DNA of 64,000 nt from CALEMW01 sp035447065 (GCA_035447065.1 DAOTGJ010000008.1:1-64000), one strand, 5' to 3'; numbered from the stretch's first letter, positions 49,620-58,046 are shown. Made by a program: numbers and translations. Notes: generated by a model from the letters alone, not told the origin.

Positions 49620-49625
49620 TATCCT
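49620..49625 (+). promoter_or_regulatory. -10-like element of the SulP gene
   Basis: TATCCT is the only AT-containing hexamer of this kind in the 234-base gap (49512-49745) between the divergent genes. If used, transcription starts near 49632, so the SulP start codon lies downstream of that. No other signal is clear in the gap. Confidence 0.35.
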
Positions 49626-49745
49626 TGCGCGGCCGTCCCCACCGGGACCTCCTCCCGGCCCCGACGGCGGCCGACGTTCCGCGCCCGCCGCGGAGAAAGC
49701 AGGGTCGCCACGGATTCCTCCCGCCTGGAGCCCAAGCTCCTCACC

Positions 49746-51374
49746 GTGCTGCGCGAGGGCTACCCGCGCGCCCAGCTCCTGCAGGACCTGTCCGCCGGCG
49801 TCATCGTGGGCGTGGTGGCGCTGCCGCTGGCCATCGCCTTCGCCGTGGCGTCGGGCGTGGCGCCGGCGCAGGGCCTGGCCACCGCCGTGGTGGCCGGCTT
49901 CCTCATCTCCCTGCTGGGCGGCAGCCGCGTGCAGATCGGCGGGCCCACGGGCGCCTTCGTGGTGCTGGTGGCGGAGATCGTGCACCGCCACGGCTACGCC
50001 GGCCTGCAGACGGCCACGGTCATGGCGGGGCTCCTGCTCATCGTCATGGGCCTGGTGCGCCTGGGCGGCGTGATCCGCTTCATCCCCTATCCGCTGACCA
50101 TCGGCTTCACCGGCGGCATCGCGCTGATCATCGCGGCCACGCAGGTGCGGGACCTGCTGGGCCTGACCATGGCCGACGTGCCCGCCGGCTTCCTGCCGCG
50201 CCTGGCGGCCTACGCCCACGCGCTGCCCACCTGGAATCCCTGGGCGGCGGGCATCGGGCTGGGCACGGCGCTGCTGGTGTGGGGCTGGCCGCGGCTGAAG
50301 GTGAAGGTGCCGGGCTCGCTGGTGGCCATCGTGGCGGCCACGGCGGCCGTCACGGCGTTCGGGCTGCCGGTGGAGACCATCGGCGGTCGCTTCGGCGACG
50401 TGCCTTCGTCGCTGCCCGCGCCGCGGCTGCCGGATCTGTCCTGGGGCCACGTGCGGGAGCTGTTCCCGTCGGCCCTGGCCATCGCCATGCTGGCGGGCAT
50501 CGAGTCGCTGCTGTCCGCGGTGGTGGCCGACGGCATGACCGGCCGCCGCCACCGCAGCGACATGGAGATCGTGGCCCAGGGCGTGGCCAACGTGGCGGCG
50601 CCCCTGTTCGGCGGCATCCCGGCCACGGGCGCCATCGCGCGCACCGCCACCAACGTGCGCAGCGGCGGCCGCACCCCGGTGGCGGGCATGATCCACGCCG
50701 CCACGCTGCTGGTGCTGATGATGGTCTGCGGCCGCTGGGCCAAGCTCATCCCCATGGCCGCCCTGGCCGGCATCCTGCTGGTGGTGGCCGGCAACATGAG
50801 CGAGTGGCGCTACTTCCTGAAGATGCTGCGCGGCCCCCGCAGCGACGTGCTGGTCATGGCCAACGCCTTCCTGCTCACGGTGCTGGTGGACCTCACGGTG
50901 GCCATCCAGGTGGGCGTGGTGCTCAGCGCCCTGCTGTTCATGAAGCGCATGGCCGACGTCACCCGCACCGGCTACGTGCCCGCCCTGCGCGACGACGAGG
51001 AGACCGACGACCCCGACGCCCTCGCCCTGCGCCACGTGCCCCACGACGTGGCCGTGTTCGAGGTGGACGGACCCTTCTTCTTCGGCGCCGCCGACAAGTT
51101 CAAGACCGCCGTCAACCGCATCGACCGTCCGCCGCGGGTGCTGATCCTGCGCCTGCGCCACGTGCCCGCCATCGACGCCACCGCGCTGCACGCCCTGGAG
51201 GACATGTGCGAACGTTCGGCGCGGTCCGGCACGCGGGTGATCCTCTCCGGCGTGCAGCCCGGGCCGCTGGCCACGCTGAAGCGCTCGGGCATCGCGGCGC
51301 TGGTGGGCGAGGGGAACATCGTGCGCGACATCGACGCGGCGCTGGCGCTGGCGGGATCCGAGGATCCATCATGA
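49746..51374 (+). CDS. SulP-family anion transporter with STAS domain
   Basis: At least 542 residues. 'AQLLQDLSAGVIVGVVALPLAIAFAVASGVAP', 'GSRVQIGGPTGAFVVLVAEI', 'IGFTGGIALIIAATQV' and 'LFPSALAIAMLAGIESLLSAVVADGMTGRRHRSDMEIVAQGVANVAAPLFGGIPATGAIARTATN' are classic SulP (SLC26) transmembrane-core signatures. The C-terminal ~110 residues are a STAS domain ('VAVFEVDGPFFFGAADKF', 'LILRLRHVPAIDATALHALE'). Substrates of the family are sulfate, bicarbonate or other anions. The start is uncertain: GTG 49746 is the first standard start codon after the likely promoter, but similarity seems to begin earlier (LEPKLLTVLREGY), perhaps from the CTG at 49725 or a sequence error. The sequence is otherwise intact. 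Confidence 0.92.
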   Translation: MLREGYPRAQLLQDLSAGVIVGVVALPLAIAFAVASGVAPAQGLATAVVAGFLISLLGGSRVQIGGPTGAFVVLVAEIVHRHGYAGLQTATVMAGLLLIVMGLVRLGGVIRFIPYPLTIGFTGGIALIIAATQVRDLLGLTMADVPAGFLPRLAAYAHALPTWNPWAAGIGLGTALLVWGWPRLKVKVPGSLVAIVAATAAVTAFGLPVETIGGRFGDVPSSLPAPRLPDLSWGHVRELFPSALAIAMLAGIESLLSAVVADGMTGRRHRSDMEIVAQGVANVAAPLFGGIPATGAIARTATNVRSGGRTPVAGMIHAATLLVLMMVCGRWAKLIPMAALAGILLVVAGNMSEWRYFLKMLRGPRSDVLVMANAFLLTVLVDLTVAIQVGVVLSALLFMKRMADVTRTGYVPALRDDEETDDPDALALRHVPHDVAVFEVDGPFFFGAADKFKTAVNRIDRPPRVLILRLRHVPAIDATALHALEDMCERSARSGTRVILSGVQPGPLATLKRSGIAALVGEGNIVRDIDAALALAGSEDPS

Positions 51375-51399
51375 CGACGCGACGGTTTCCGTCCTCACG

Positions 51400-51430
51400 G
51401 GGACACGTGTCCCGCGCGCCGAAGCGCGGG
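51400..51430 (+). terminator. Palindrome and hairpin after the SulP gene
   Basis: GGGACACGTGTCCC (51400-51413) is a perfect 14-base palindrome. It abuts CCCGCGC (51411-51417) pairing with GCGCGGG (51424-51430), followed by a pyrimidine-rich stretch. It lies 26 bases past the stop. It is a probable terminator, without a strong T-run. Confidence 0.45.
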
Positions 51431-51471
51431 CCTTCCTGACGATCCGGCAAATCCGCCCGAGGGAGGCTCCC

Positions 51472-51873
51472 ATGAGGATCCTGATCCTGGCCGCATTCCT
51501 GACCACCATCGCCATGAGCCCCGCCGCCCTCGCCCACCACCCGGCCGCCGACATCGTGGACGAGGAGATCTACGCCATGATCGACGCCATGGTGGCCGAC
51601 ACGCCCCACGCCGACCTGGTCTTCGACGACATGGGCGGCACCACCACCATCGAGATCACCGGCCGCATCACCGACCTGCAGCAGATGATCGACGCCGACC
51701 TGCTGAGCTACCTGGCTCTGCTCGACGGCGACGTGTCCCTGACCATCACGTTCACGAGTCCGCGCGCGCTGGTCCTGGTCATCGAGCAGGTGGAGGACCC
51801 CGCCGCTGCCGACAAGGCCGCGCCCACGGGCGACCGCGTCGATTTCGGGGAGCTCAAGCTGCTGTTCCGCTAG
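51472..51873 (+). CDS. Small periplasmic protein of unknown function
   Basis: 133 residues with signal peptide (MRILILAAFLTTIAMSPAALA, cleaved before HHPAAD). The mature part is acidic with 'IVDEEIYAMIDAMVADTPHADLVFDDMGGTTTIEITGRITDLQQMIDADLLSYLALLDGDVSLTITF'. The two leading His and the D/E-rich helix could bind metal, but no family is recognised. The start is ATG behind GGGAGG. It follows the SulP gene by 97 bases with a hairpin between. Confidence 0.72.
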   Translation: MRILILAAFLTTIAMSPAALAHHPAADIVDEEIYAMIDAMVADTPHADLVFDDMGGTTTIEITGRITDLQQMIDADLLSYLALLDGDVSLTITFTSPRALVLVIEQVEDPAAADKAAPTGDRVDFGELKLLFR

Positions 51874-51922
51874 CCGGTCGGCACCGTTCCGGGACGGGCC
51901 GCTTCCGCTGTCCACATGCCGC

Positions 51923-51941
51923 GCGGCGTTGAACACGCCGC
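51923..51941. terminator. Small hairpin downstream of the periplasmic protein
   Basis: GCGGCGT (51923-51929) and ACGCCGC (51935-51941) form a perfect 7-base stem with 5-base loop, 50 bases after the stop at 51873. There is no T-run. A TATGTT -10-like element for the next gene follows at 51971-51976. Confidence 0.4.
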
Positions 51942-51970
51942 CTCATAATGCGGCCCGTCCCACCCGTTCC

Positions 51971-51976
51971 TATGTT
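51971..51976 (+). promoter_or_regulatory. -10-like element of the metallopeptidase operon
   Basis: TATGTT, in an otherwise GC-rich leader 72 bases before ATG 52048, identical to the hexamer at 22320. Confidence 0.3.
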
Positions 51977-52047
51977 GCCTCCGCCGGACCACCGCCGCCG
52001 GCCGATTCCGCATCCCCCCGCCACAACCGAATGCGAAAGGAGCCGCC

Positions 52048-52473
52048 ATGCCCCTCCGGCGCATCCTCCCGTGGACCGCGACCGTCGCCCTCTGTGTGGC
52101 CGCGATCGCGCTCCTGGTGACCCGTTTCGATCGTACGCCCACGCCCGACGCCACTCCCGCCTCCGCCCTGCGCGCGAGCCTGGACCCCGAGACCGGCGAG
52201 CTGCGCGTGGGCGCGGAAGCCCTGGCCGACGCCGCCAAGGCCGACGCCGAGCTGGACGCCATGCTCAGCAAGAGCACCGAGGGCCTCACGCCCGTGCACC
52301 ATCCCGACGGCCGCGTGAGCGTGCGCCTGGACGGCCGTTTCATGAGCGCCAGCGTGGCGCGCGTGGGCGACGACGGCGCGGTGGAGACCCTCTGCACCGA
52401 GAGCGCCGCGGAGGCGCGCGCCTTCCTCCAGGGCGCCCCCGAGCGCGACGCCCAGGGCCGGGAGGTGCGGTGA
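52048..52473 (+). CDS. Membrane-anchored small protein coupled to secreted metallopeptidase
   Basis: 141 residues from ATG 52048 (AAAGGAG upstream). A single N-terminal helix (about 9-26) is followed by a periplasmic domain: 'SLDPETGELRVGAEALADAAKADAELDAMLSKSTEGLTPVHHPDGRVSVRLDGRFMSASVARVGDDGAVETLCTESAAEARAFL'. The order 'DGRVSVRLDGRFMSASVARVGDDG' is seen in small proteins encoded directly before PA-domain peptidases in related lineages. It shares one base (TGATG) with the peptidase gene, so a chaperone, inhibitor or export partner is plausible. No known domain is recognised. Confidence 0.72.
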   Translation: MPLRRILPWTATVALCVAAIALLVTRFDRTPTPDATPASALRASLDPETGELRVGAEALADAAKADAELDAMLSKSTEGLTPVHHPDGRVSVRLDGRFMSASVARVGDDGAVETLCTESAAEARAFLQGAPERDAQGREVR

Positions 52474-54152
52474 TGCGGAACCTCCTCACCCTGCTGACCG
52501 TGCTCGCGCTGGCCGCCGCCGCCTCGGCCGCCACCATCACCATCGTCAACGTGGACGACCCCGGCGAGGGCTTCAACGACCCCACCCCCCTCGCCCCGGT
52601 GGGCGGCAACCCCGGCACCACCGTCGGCGCGCAGCGCCTGAACCTCTTCCAGCACGCGGCCGACATCTGGGGCGGCCTGCTGCCCAGCGGCGTGCCCATC
52701 CTGATCCGCGCCAGCTTCGACCCCCTGACCTGCACCGAGACCGGCGCCGTGCTGGGCTCCGCCGGCCCCCTGGTGGTCAACCGCGACTTCAGCGGCGCGC
52801 CCCAGGCCGACACCTGGTACCACGGCGCCCTGTCGGACAAGCTGGCCGGCACGGACCTGGACCCGGGCACGGAGGACATCCGCGCCCGCTTCAACGCGGC
52901 CCTGGACGGCAGTCCCGAGTGCCTGGGCGGCCGCGGCTGGTACTACGGCTTCGACGGCAACGCCGGCACCGACATCGCCCTGCTGCCCGTGCTGCTGCAC
53001 GAGATGGGCCACGGCCTGGGCTTCAGCACTTTCGTGGACGAGAGCGACGGCAGCGAGTTCTTCGGCTCCACGGACATCTACGCGCGCCACCTGCTGGACA
53101 ACGTCACCGGCCTGCACTGGGACGAGATGAACGACGCCCAGCGCGCCGCCTCCGCCGTGAACACCGGCCACGTGGTGTGGGACGGCGCCGCGGTGACCGC
53201 CGCGGCCCCGGGCGTGCTGAACGGCCGCCCCATCCTGGAGACCGTGGCTCCGGGCACCCTGCCGCCGACCATGGCCCTGGGCGTGGCGTCCTTCGGCCCG
53301 AGCCTGGACGTGACCGGCGTGACCGAAGCCGTGGTGCTGGCCGACGACGGCGCCGGCGCCGACCCCGAGGACGCCTGCGAGACCCTGCTCAACGCCGCGC
53401 AGATCGCCGGCCGCATCGCGCTGGTGGACCGCGGCAACTGCACCTTCGCCACCAAGGCCTTCGCGGCGGAGGCGGCCGGGGCGGTGGCGGTGATCATCGT
53501 GGACAACGCGGTGTCCGACACGCCGCCGGGCCTGGGCGGCACCGCGCCGGGCCTGACCATCCCCGCCGTGAGCGTGACCCTGGCCGACGGGAACCTGCTC
53601 AAGGCCGCGCTCCCCGGCGCCGTGGTCACCCTGCGCCGCGACCCGTCCCTGCTGGCCGGCGCCGACGACCAGGGCCGCGTGCTGATCTACGCGCCCGATC
53701 CCATCGAGCCCGGCTCGTCCATCTCCCACTTCGACACGTCGGCGGACCCCAGCCTGCTCATGGAGCCCGCCATCACGCCGCTGCTCAACGACGAGGTGGA
53801 CCTCACGCTCCAGCACTTCGTGGACATCGGCTGGTTCACCGGCGAGCCCACGGCCGTGGACGGCCCGTTGCCCACGCCCGTGGACCTGGCGCCCGCCTAC
53901 CCCAACCCGTTCAACCCGCGCACCACCCTGGCCTTCCGCACCACCGGAGAGGCGCCCGTGCGTCTGGCCGTGTACGACGCCGCCGGCCGCCTGGTGCGCA
54001 CCCTGGTGGACGGCGTGCTGCCCGCGGGCGAGCACGCGGTGAACTGGAACGGAGAGCACCAGGACGGCCGCCGCGGCGCGGCGGGCGTGTACTTCGTGCG
54101 GCTGCAGGAGGGGGCCGCGTCGCGGACGCGGACGGTGGTGATGCTGAAGTAG
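52473..54152 (+). CDS. Secreted zinc metallopeptidase with PA domain and FlgD-like tail
   Basis: 559 residues with signal peptide (1-19). The catalytic motif is 'LLHEMGHGLGFSTFVDESD' (His176, Glu177, His180, likely third ligand near Asp190), an HExGHxxGF zinc site. A PA domain spans about 285-395 ('ALVDRGNCTFATKAFAAEAAGAVAVIIVDN', 'IPAVSVTLADGNLLKAAL'). The C-terminus (~475-559) is the FlgD-like tail: 'AYPNPFNPRTTLAFRTTG', 'AVYDAAGRLVRTLVDGVLPAGEHAVNWNGEHQDG', 'AGVYFVRL'. This is an exported protease of the large PA-containing group of FCB bacteria. It is translated with the small anchored protein upstream. A terminator hairpin follows (54178-54205). Confidence 0.9.
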   Translation: MRNLLTLLTVLALAAAASAATITIVNVDDPGEGFNDPTPLAPVGGNPGTTVGAQRLNLFQHAADIWGGLLPSGVPILIRASFDPLTCTETGAVLGSAGPLVVNRDFSGAPQADTWYHGALSDKLAGTDLDPGTEDIRARFNAALDGSPECLGGRGWYYGFDGNAGTDIALLPVLLHEMGHGLGFSTFVDESDGSEFFGSTDIYARHLLDNVTGLHWDEMNDAQRAASAVNTGHVVWDGAAVTAAAPGVLNGRPILETVAPGTLPPTMALGVASFGPSLDVTGVTEAVVLADDGAGADPEDACETLLNAAQIAGRIALVDRGNCTFATKAFAAEAAGAVAVIIVDNAVSDTPPGLGGTAPGLTIPAVSVTLADGNLLKAALPGAVVTLRRDPSLLAGADDQGRVLIYAPDPIEPGSSISHFDTSADPSLLMEPAITPLLNDEVDLTLQHFVDIGWFTGEPTAVDGPLPTPVDLAPAYPNPFNPRTTLAFRTTGEAPVRLAVYDAAGRLVRTLVDGVLPAGEHAVNWNGEHQDGRRGAAGVYFVRLQEGAASRTRTVVMLK

Positions 54153-54177
54153 GGGGACATGACATCCCCGGACGACG

Positions 54178-54205
54178 AAGGGGGCGGCCGCGGCCGCCCC
54201 CTTTT
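54178..54205. terminator. Bidirectional intrinsic terminator
   Basis: AAGGGGGCGGCC-GC-GGCCGCCCCCTT (54178-54203) is a self-complementary 26-base hairpin, followed by TT on the plus strand (TTTT in total). It lies between the convergent metallopeptidase (ends 54152) and glucanase (ends 54230). It has the best T-run of any hairpin in the window. Confidence 0.8.
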
Positions 54206-54229
54206 CCATGCTCATGCGCGGAGGATTCC

Positions 54230-56131
54230 CTACTTCTGCAGCACCACCCGCCGCACCTGCCGCATCCCCGCCGCGTCCAGCCGCGCGAAGTACACGCCCG
54301 ACGGCGCGGCCAGGCCGGCGTCGTCGCGGCCGTTCCACACCGTCTCGTGGCGTCCGGCGCCGCGGGCCTCCCCTTCCGCGAGCGTCCGCACCAGGCGGCC
54401 CGCCACGTCGTACACGGCCAGGGTCACGCGCTGCGCGGACGCCAGCTCGTACACCAGCGTGGTGCTGGGGTTGAAGGGGTTGGGGTAGGCCGGGTGCAGC
54501 GCCGCGCCGCGGGCCGCGGCGGGCACGTCCACCGTGCCGTCGTAGGCCAGCTCGAACCAGTTCACGTTGAACTCTCCGGCGGTGGGCTGGAAGCGCAGGG
54601 TGCGCGCGCCCGCCTCCAGGGCCAGCACGGCGTTCACGGTGGTCCAGGTCTGCCAGCCGGTGGTGACCGGCACGATCACGTCGCCGGTGCGGTCCACGCC
54701 GTCCACCGACACGTGGAACGCGCCGCCGACCGCCAGCGAGGCCACGCGCGCGTCCAGGCCGTACGTGCCCGACGCCGGCACCTGCACCGTGTACTCGATC
54801 CACTCGCCCGGGTTCAGCCAGCCCACGTTGTAGCCGCCGCCCGTGTCCGTGCAGGCCTCGATGTCCACGCCTTCGGCCGTGCGGTACTGGCCTCCCTGGT
54901 TGGTGGCGTCGGCGTCGTGGTAGCCCACGCCCTCGCCGCCCACATCGTAGTCCTCGGCCTCCAGGCGCGCGGGCAGCGCGGGCGCGGCGCCGCCGTAGGG
55001 GGCCTGGCCGCAGCCGGCGCCCACGGTCAGGTCCAGCGACGCCGTGGTCTCGGCGTTCAGATCGTCGATCACGCGCACCTGCAGGTCGTAGCAGCCGTCG
55101 GCGGCGGTCCAGGTGATGGCGTAGGGGGCGGTGGCGTCGCTGCCCACCAGCACGCCGTCCACGCGCAGCTCCACCGTCTGCACCGTGCCGTCCTGGTCGG
55201 CGGCGTCCACGGTCACGGTCACCGGGCCGGCGGGCACGGTCTGCCCGGCCAGGGGCGCGGTGACGGCCACGGTGGGCACGAAGTTGGCGATGTCCTCGTA
55301 CACGCGCACGTAGTCGATCACGTACTCCTGCGGGAACGCCGCCGTCACGCACGACGGATCCGTGCAGCCCGTGTACCAGCCGCCCACGGCGCAGTTGAGC
55401 AGCACGTAGAACTCCTGGTCGAAGGGCGCGCGCGCGTTGCCCGGCGCGTTGGCCGACCACCACTGGGCGCTGGTGCGCGTCATGAAGAGATGGTCGTCCA
55501 CGTACCAGCGGATGGCGTCGGGCTCCCACTCCACGGCGTAGGTGTGGAAGTCGTCGCTGAAGTTGTAGCCCGGCGTGTAGGACGTGCTGGTGGACGTGTT
55601 GCTCGGCCACTCGCCGCCGTAGTGCAGGGCGCCGCCCACGCTTGTGGTGTTGTTGGACGACTCCATGATGTCCAGCTCGCCGCTGGCGGCCCAGCCGCCG
55701 TACACGTCGTCCTGGGGCATCATCCAGAACGCGGGCCACACGCCGCCGCCGGTGGGCAGCTTGGCGCGCATCTCCATGCGCCCGTACAGGAACGACGCCT
55801 TGCTGCGCGTGTGCAGCCGGCCCGAGGTGAACTGGGAGCCGCCGTAGTTCTCGCGCTTGGCGGTGATGGTGAGGTAGCCCCCGCCCACGGCCAGGTTCTC
55901 CGCGCGGTAGTACTGGAGCTCGTTGTTGCCCCAGCCGCAGAGGCTGGGACAGCCGTTGCCCACGGCCACGGTCCAGTTGGCCGCGTCGAGCGCGGCGCCG
56001 TCGAACTCGTCGGACCAGACCAGGGACCAGGAGGCCCGGGCCTGGGGGGCCAGGACCAGCAGGGCGAACAGCAGGGCCAAGGGGGCGCGGACGAAGGAAC
56101 GGGGGGCGCGGCCTGGGAAACGGGGGGTCAT
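54230..56131 (-). CDS. Secreted GH16 beta-glucanase with CBM6 and FlgD-like tail
   Basis: 633 residues: signal peptide (1-33); GH16 catalytic domain (35-285) with 'WSDEFDGAALDAANW', 'GRMEMRAKLPTGGGVWPAFWMMP' and the catalytic 'GELDIMESS' (nucleophile Glu152, Asp154, acid/base Glu157). An Ig-like spacer follows (~288-375), then CBM6 (~385-535; 'RLEAEDYDVGGEGVGYHDADATNQGG', 'YNVGWLNPGEWIEYTVQVPASG'), then the FlgD-like tail ('AYPNPFNPSTTLVYELA', 'VWNGRDDAGLAAPSGVYFARL'). The family hydrolyses beta-1,3- and mixed-linked glucans such as laminarin. A palindrome lies between the -35 and -10 of its promoter (56188-56216), suggesting substrate-controlled expression. Confidence 0.93.
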   Translation of the reverse strand: MTPRFPGRAPRSFVRAPLALLFALLVLAPQARASWSLVWSDEFDGAALDAANWTVAVGNGCPSLCGWGNNELQYYRAENLAVGGGYLTITAKRENYGGSQFTSGRLHTRSKASFLYGRMEMRAKLPTGGGVWPAFWMMPQDDVYGGWAASGELDIMESSNNTTSVGGALHYGGEWPSNTSTSTSYTPGYNFSDDFHTYAVEWEPDAIRWYVDDHLFMTRTSAQWWSANAPGNARAPFDQEFYVLLNCAVGGWYTGCTDPSCVTAAFPQEYVIDYVRVYEDIANFVPTVAVTAPLAGQTVPAGPVTVTVDAADQDGTVQTVELRVDGVLVGSDATAPYAITWTAADGCYDLQVRVIDDLNAETTASLDLTVGAGCGQAPYGGAAPALPARLEAEDYDVGGEGVGYHDADATNQGGQYRTAEGVDIEACTDTGGGYNVGWLNPGEWIEYTVQVPASGTYGLDARVASLAVGGAFHVSVDGVDRTGDVIVPVTTGWQTWTTVNAVLALEAGARTLRFQPTAGEFNVNWFELAYDGTVDVPAAARGAALHPAYPNPFNPSTTLVYELASAQRVTLAVYDVAGRLVRTLAEGEARGAGRHETVWNGRDDAGLAAPSGVYFARLDAAGMRQVRRVVLQK

Positions 56132-56187
56132 GCGGGCGTCCTCCGGGGAACGGCTGGGGCGTGCTCGGGCTTCGGGGTCACTTCCCC

Positions 56188-56216
56188 ATGATACACTATG
56201 TTCGGTGTCCGAACAA
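56188..56216 (-). promoter_or_regulatory. Promoter of the GH16 gene with palindromic operator in the spacer
   Basis: On the minus strand -35 TTGTTC (56216-56211) and -10 TATCAT (56193-56188) are separated by exactly 17 bases. A perfect inverted repeat TGTTCGG-TGT-CCGAACA (56199-56215) overlaps the -35 and fills the spacer. Its position between -35 and -10 fits a repressor site. It may alternatively be a weak hairpin after the TPR gene that ends at 56232. Confidence 0.6.
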
Positions 56217-56231
56217 TGTGAAAACCCTCGA

Positions 56232-57539
56232 TTATTTGATCCCCGGCCCCCCGTTTCCGCCCGAGATCCCGAAACGGAGCACGTACTCGCGCAGTTGGCT
56301 GCGTCCTTCCGCCGTGAGCGTGGCCGTGCGCGCGTACTGGGTGTAGGGCGCGATGCGGTCGAAGATCACGTATTCCCGCAGGAATCCGGCCTTGCGGATC
56401 ACCTCCAGGCTCTCCAGGCCGGCGTCGTAGAGATCGGGCTTCTGGGAGCGCAGGACGAGATAACAGCCCAGCAGATGGAGCAGCCGGTAGGTCTCGCGGT
56501 CCACCATGTCGCAGGCGTCGAAGTCGGCCAGGTGCAGGCTGCGCTCGTGGTCCACGGCCACGCTCGCGGCGGCGTAGTAGAGCCAGGGGTCGCGCATGTC
56601 GCGGGACAGGCCCATGTCCAGGCCCACGAGACTGGAGTTGGGATCCACGCTCGTGTGGTTGCGGAAGCGCCGATCCACGGCGCGGCGGCCGTCGGCGCCC
56701 AGCACCACGTCCAGGGCGCACCAGGACAGCATGTTGGTGCGGCACGTCAGCACCGACTCCACCAGGGCGTCCACCGCTTCGTCGCGTCGCCCGTCGGCCA
56801 GATGGCAGAAGGCCAGGGAGTAATGGAGCATGGGGTTGAGCGGATTGCTGCGGATGCCCTGCGCCAGCCACTGCCGCGCCTGCCCCGTCTCCCCCTCCGC
56901 GAAGAACGAATTGGCCAGGCCCACGTGCAGGGCGGAGAACCGGGGATGGTCGGCCAGCAGGGCCAGCAGCCGCGCGCGATACTCCTGATGCTCGCCCCGC
57001 TGGTAGAGGCGCTCGGCCCGCTGCAGGTCCTTGAGCACGGCGTCGTCCACGTCCAGGAGATACACGCGCGAGCCGTCGTCGTTGAGGCAGAGCCGGGGGT
57101 CGTAGCCCAGGATCTGATCCTTGTTGATGCGGTCCATCTTGGGATCGATGAGCGCCGCCAGCGCCGCGCGCCGCTCCTCGGGGTCGTCCGCGACCAGGCG
57201 GCGCATGTCCAGGCCCGCGATGCGCAGCAGCGCCTGCACGTCGCTCATCTCCACGAAGGCCAGGTTGAGGTCCAGGGGCGAGCGTCGGGCCAGCCGCGAT
57301 CCGCGCAGGGTGGGACGGGGCCGCTCGTCGTAGGGCAACTTGCCCCACACGTACTCCAGGGTCAGGCCGGACTCCTTGAGGATCGTGGGCGCGTCCGGCA
57401 GATCGAGCCCGGGACAATGGGTCCGCACCAGCACGTCGAAGATGGAGAGGTCCTCGGACCTGGGATCGAACGGGGTCTCGGCGGCACGAGCACCGAGACA
57501 GAGCAGCAGCACGAGCAACAGGACGGCACGGATGCGCAT
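56232..57539 (-). CDS. Secreted TPR-containing protein
   Basis: 435 residues with signal peptide (MRIRAVLLLVLLLCLGARA). An N-terminal segment 'DLSIFDVLVRTHCPGLDLPDAPTILKESGLTLEYVWGKLPYDE' is of unknown type. TPR-like helices follow ('LQRAERLYQRGEHQEYRARLLALLADHPRFSALHVGLANSFFAEGETGQARQWL', 'NPMLHYSLAFCHLADGRRDEAVDALVESVL'). The C-terminal third is unassigned. The envelope location is inferred from the signal. No enzymatic motif is seen. It lies 57 bases downstream of the next secreted gene (57597-58046) and may be co-transcribed. Confidence 0.72.
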   Translation of the reverse strand: MRIRAVLLLVLLLCLGARAAETPFDPRSEDLSIFDVLVRTHCPGLDLPDAPTILKESGLTLEYVWGKLPYDERPRPTLRGSRLARRSPLDLNLAFVEMSDVQALLRIAGLDMRRLVADDPEERRAALAALIDPKMDRINKDQILGYDPRLCLNDDGSRVYLLDVDDAVLKDLQRAERLYQRGEHQEYRARLLALLADHPRFSALHVGLANSFFAEGETGQARQWLAQGIRSNPLNPMLHYSLAFCHLADGRRDEAVDALVESVLTCRTNMLSWCALDVVLGADGRRAVDRRFRNHTSVDPNSSLVGLDMGLSRDMRDPWLYYAAASVAVDHERSLHLADFDACDMVDRETYRLLHLLGCYLVLRSQKPDLYDAGLESLEVIRKAGFLREYVIFDRIAPYTQYARTATLTAEGRSQLREYVLRFGISGGNGGPGIK

Positions 57540-57596
57540 GATCCCTCCCGACGGACGGTGGTGCGGAACATGGGCGATCCCGAGCTTACGATACGG

Positions 57597-58046
57597 TCAA
57601 CGGTACATGGACTTGACACGCCCCCAGGTGGCCTCCTCCACGGGGACCTGCTCCCCCACCACGATCGGCACCGTGGTGATCTGGTCCTCCGGAGCGGGGA
57701 ACGGCAGCGACCACGTCCGCCGGTCCACGATCTTCACGTTCCACACCCCCGCGGAGGGAAACGTGAACTCCTGCGTGAAGACGTAGCTCTCCAGGGGGCC
57801 AGGGCAGGGATAACTCAGCGGGTAGTCGCCGCGCCGGCTGACGAGGATCCAGTTCAGGTCCGGCCAGAGGAAGGCGTGCATCTGGGTGTCGATGGACCAG
57901 CACTGGTTCTCGATGATGTAGGTGACGGACATCTCGACCGGCTCGCCCACCGTGGCGGAGAGCGGTACGTAGAAGGATTGCACGTAGGCCCGGGCGGGAG
58001 TCCCGACGAGGGTCAGGGCGAGGAGCGCGAGGAGGATGGAGCGCAT
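57597..58046 (-). CDS. Small secreted protein of unknown function
   Basis: 149 residues from ATG 58046, signal peptide to 'ARA'. The mature part has an all-beta look: 'YVQSFYVPLSATVGEPVEMSVTYIIENQCWSIDTQMHAFLWPDLNWILVS', 'VFTQEFTFPSAGVWNVKIVDRRTW', with two Cys that could form a disulfide. The layout is like a single Ig- or jelly-roll-type domain. It is not recognised. A terminator-like hairpin separates it from the upstream lipoprotein. Confidence 0.7.
   Translation of the reverse strand: MRSILLALLALTLVGTPARAYVQSFYVPLSATVGEPVEMSVTYIIENQCWSIDTQMHAFLWPDLNWILVSRRGDYPLSYPCPGPLESYVFTQEFTFPSAGVWNVKIVDRRTWSLPFPAPEDQITTVPIVVGEQVPVEEATWGRVKSMYR

Noticed and set aside
51870..55739. 1289-codon minus-strand frame across metallopeptidase and GH16
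   Set aside because: Off-frame shadow of GH16 and antisense to the metallopeptidase; no domain.
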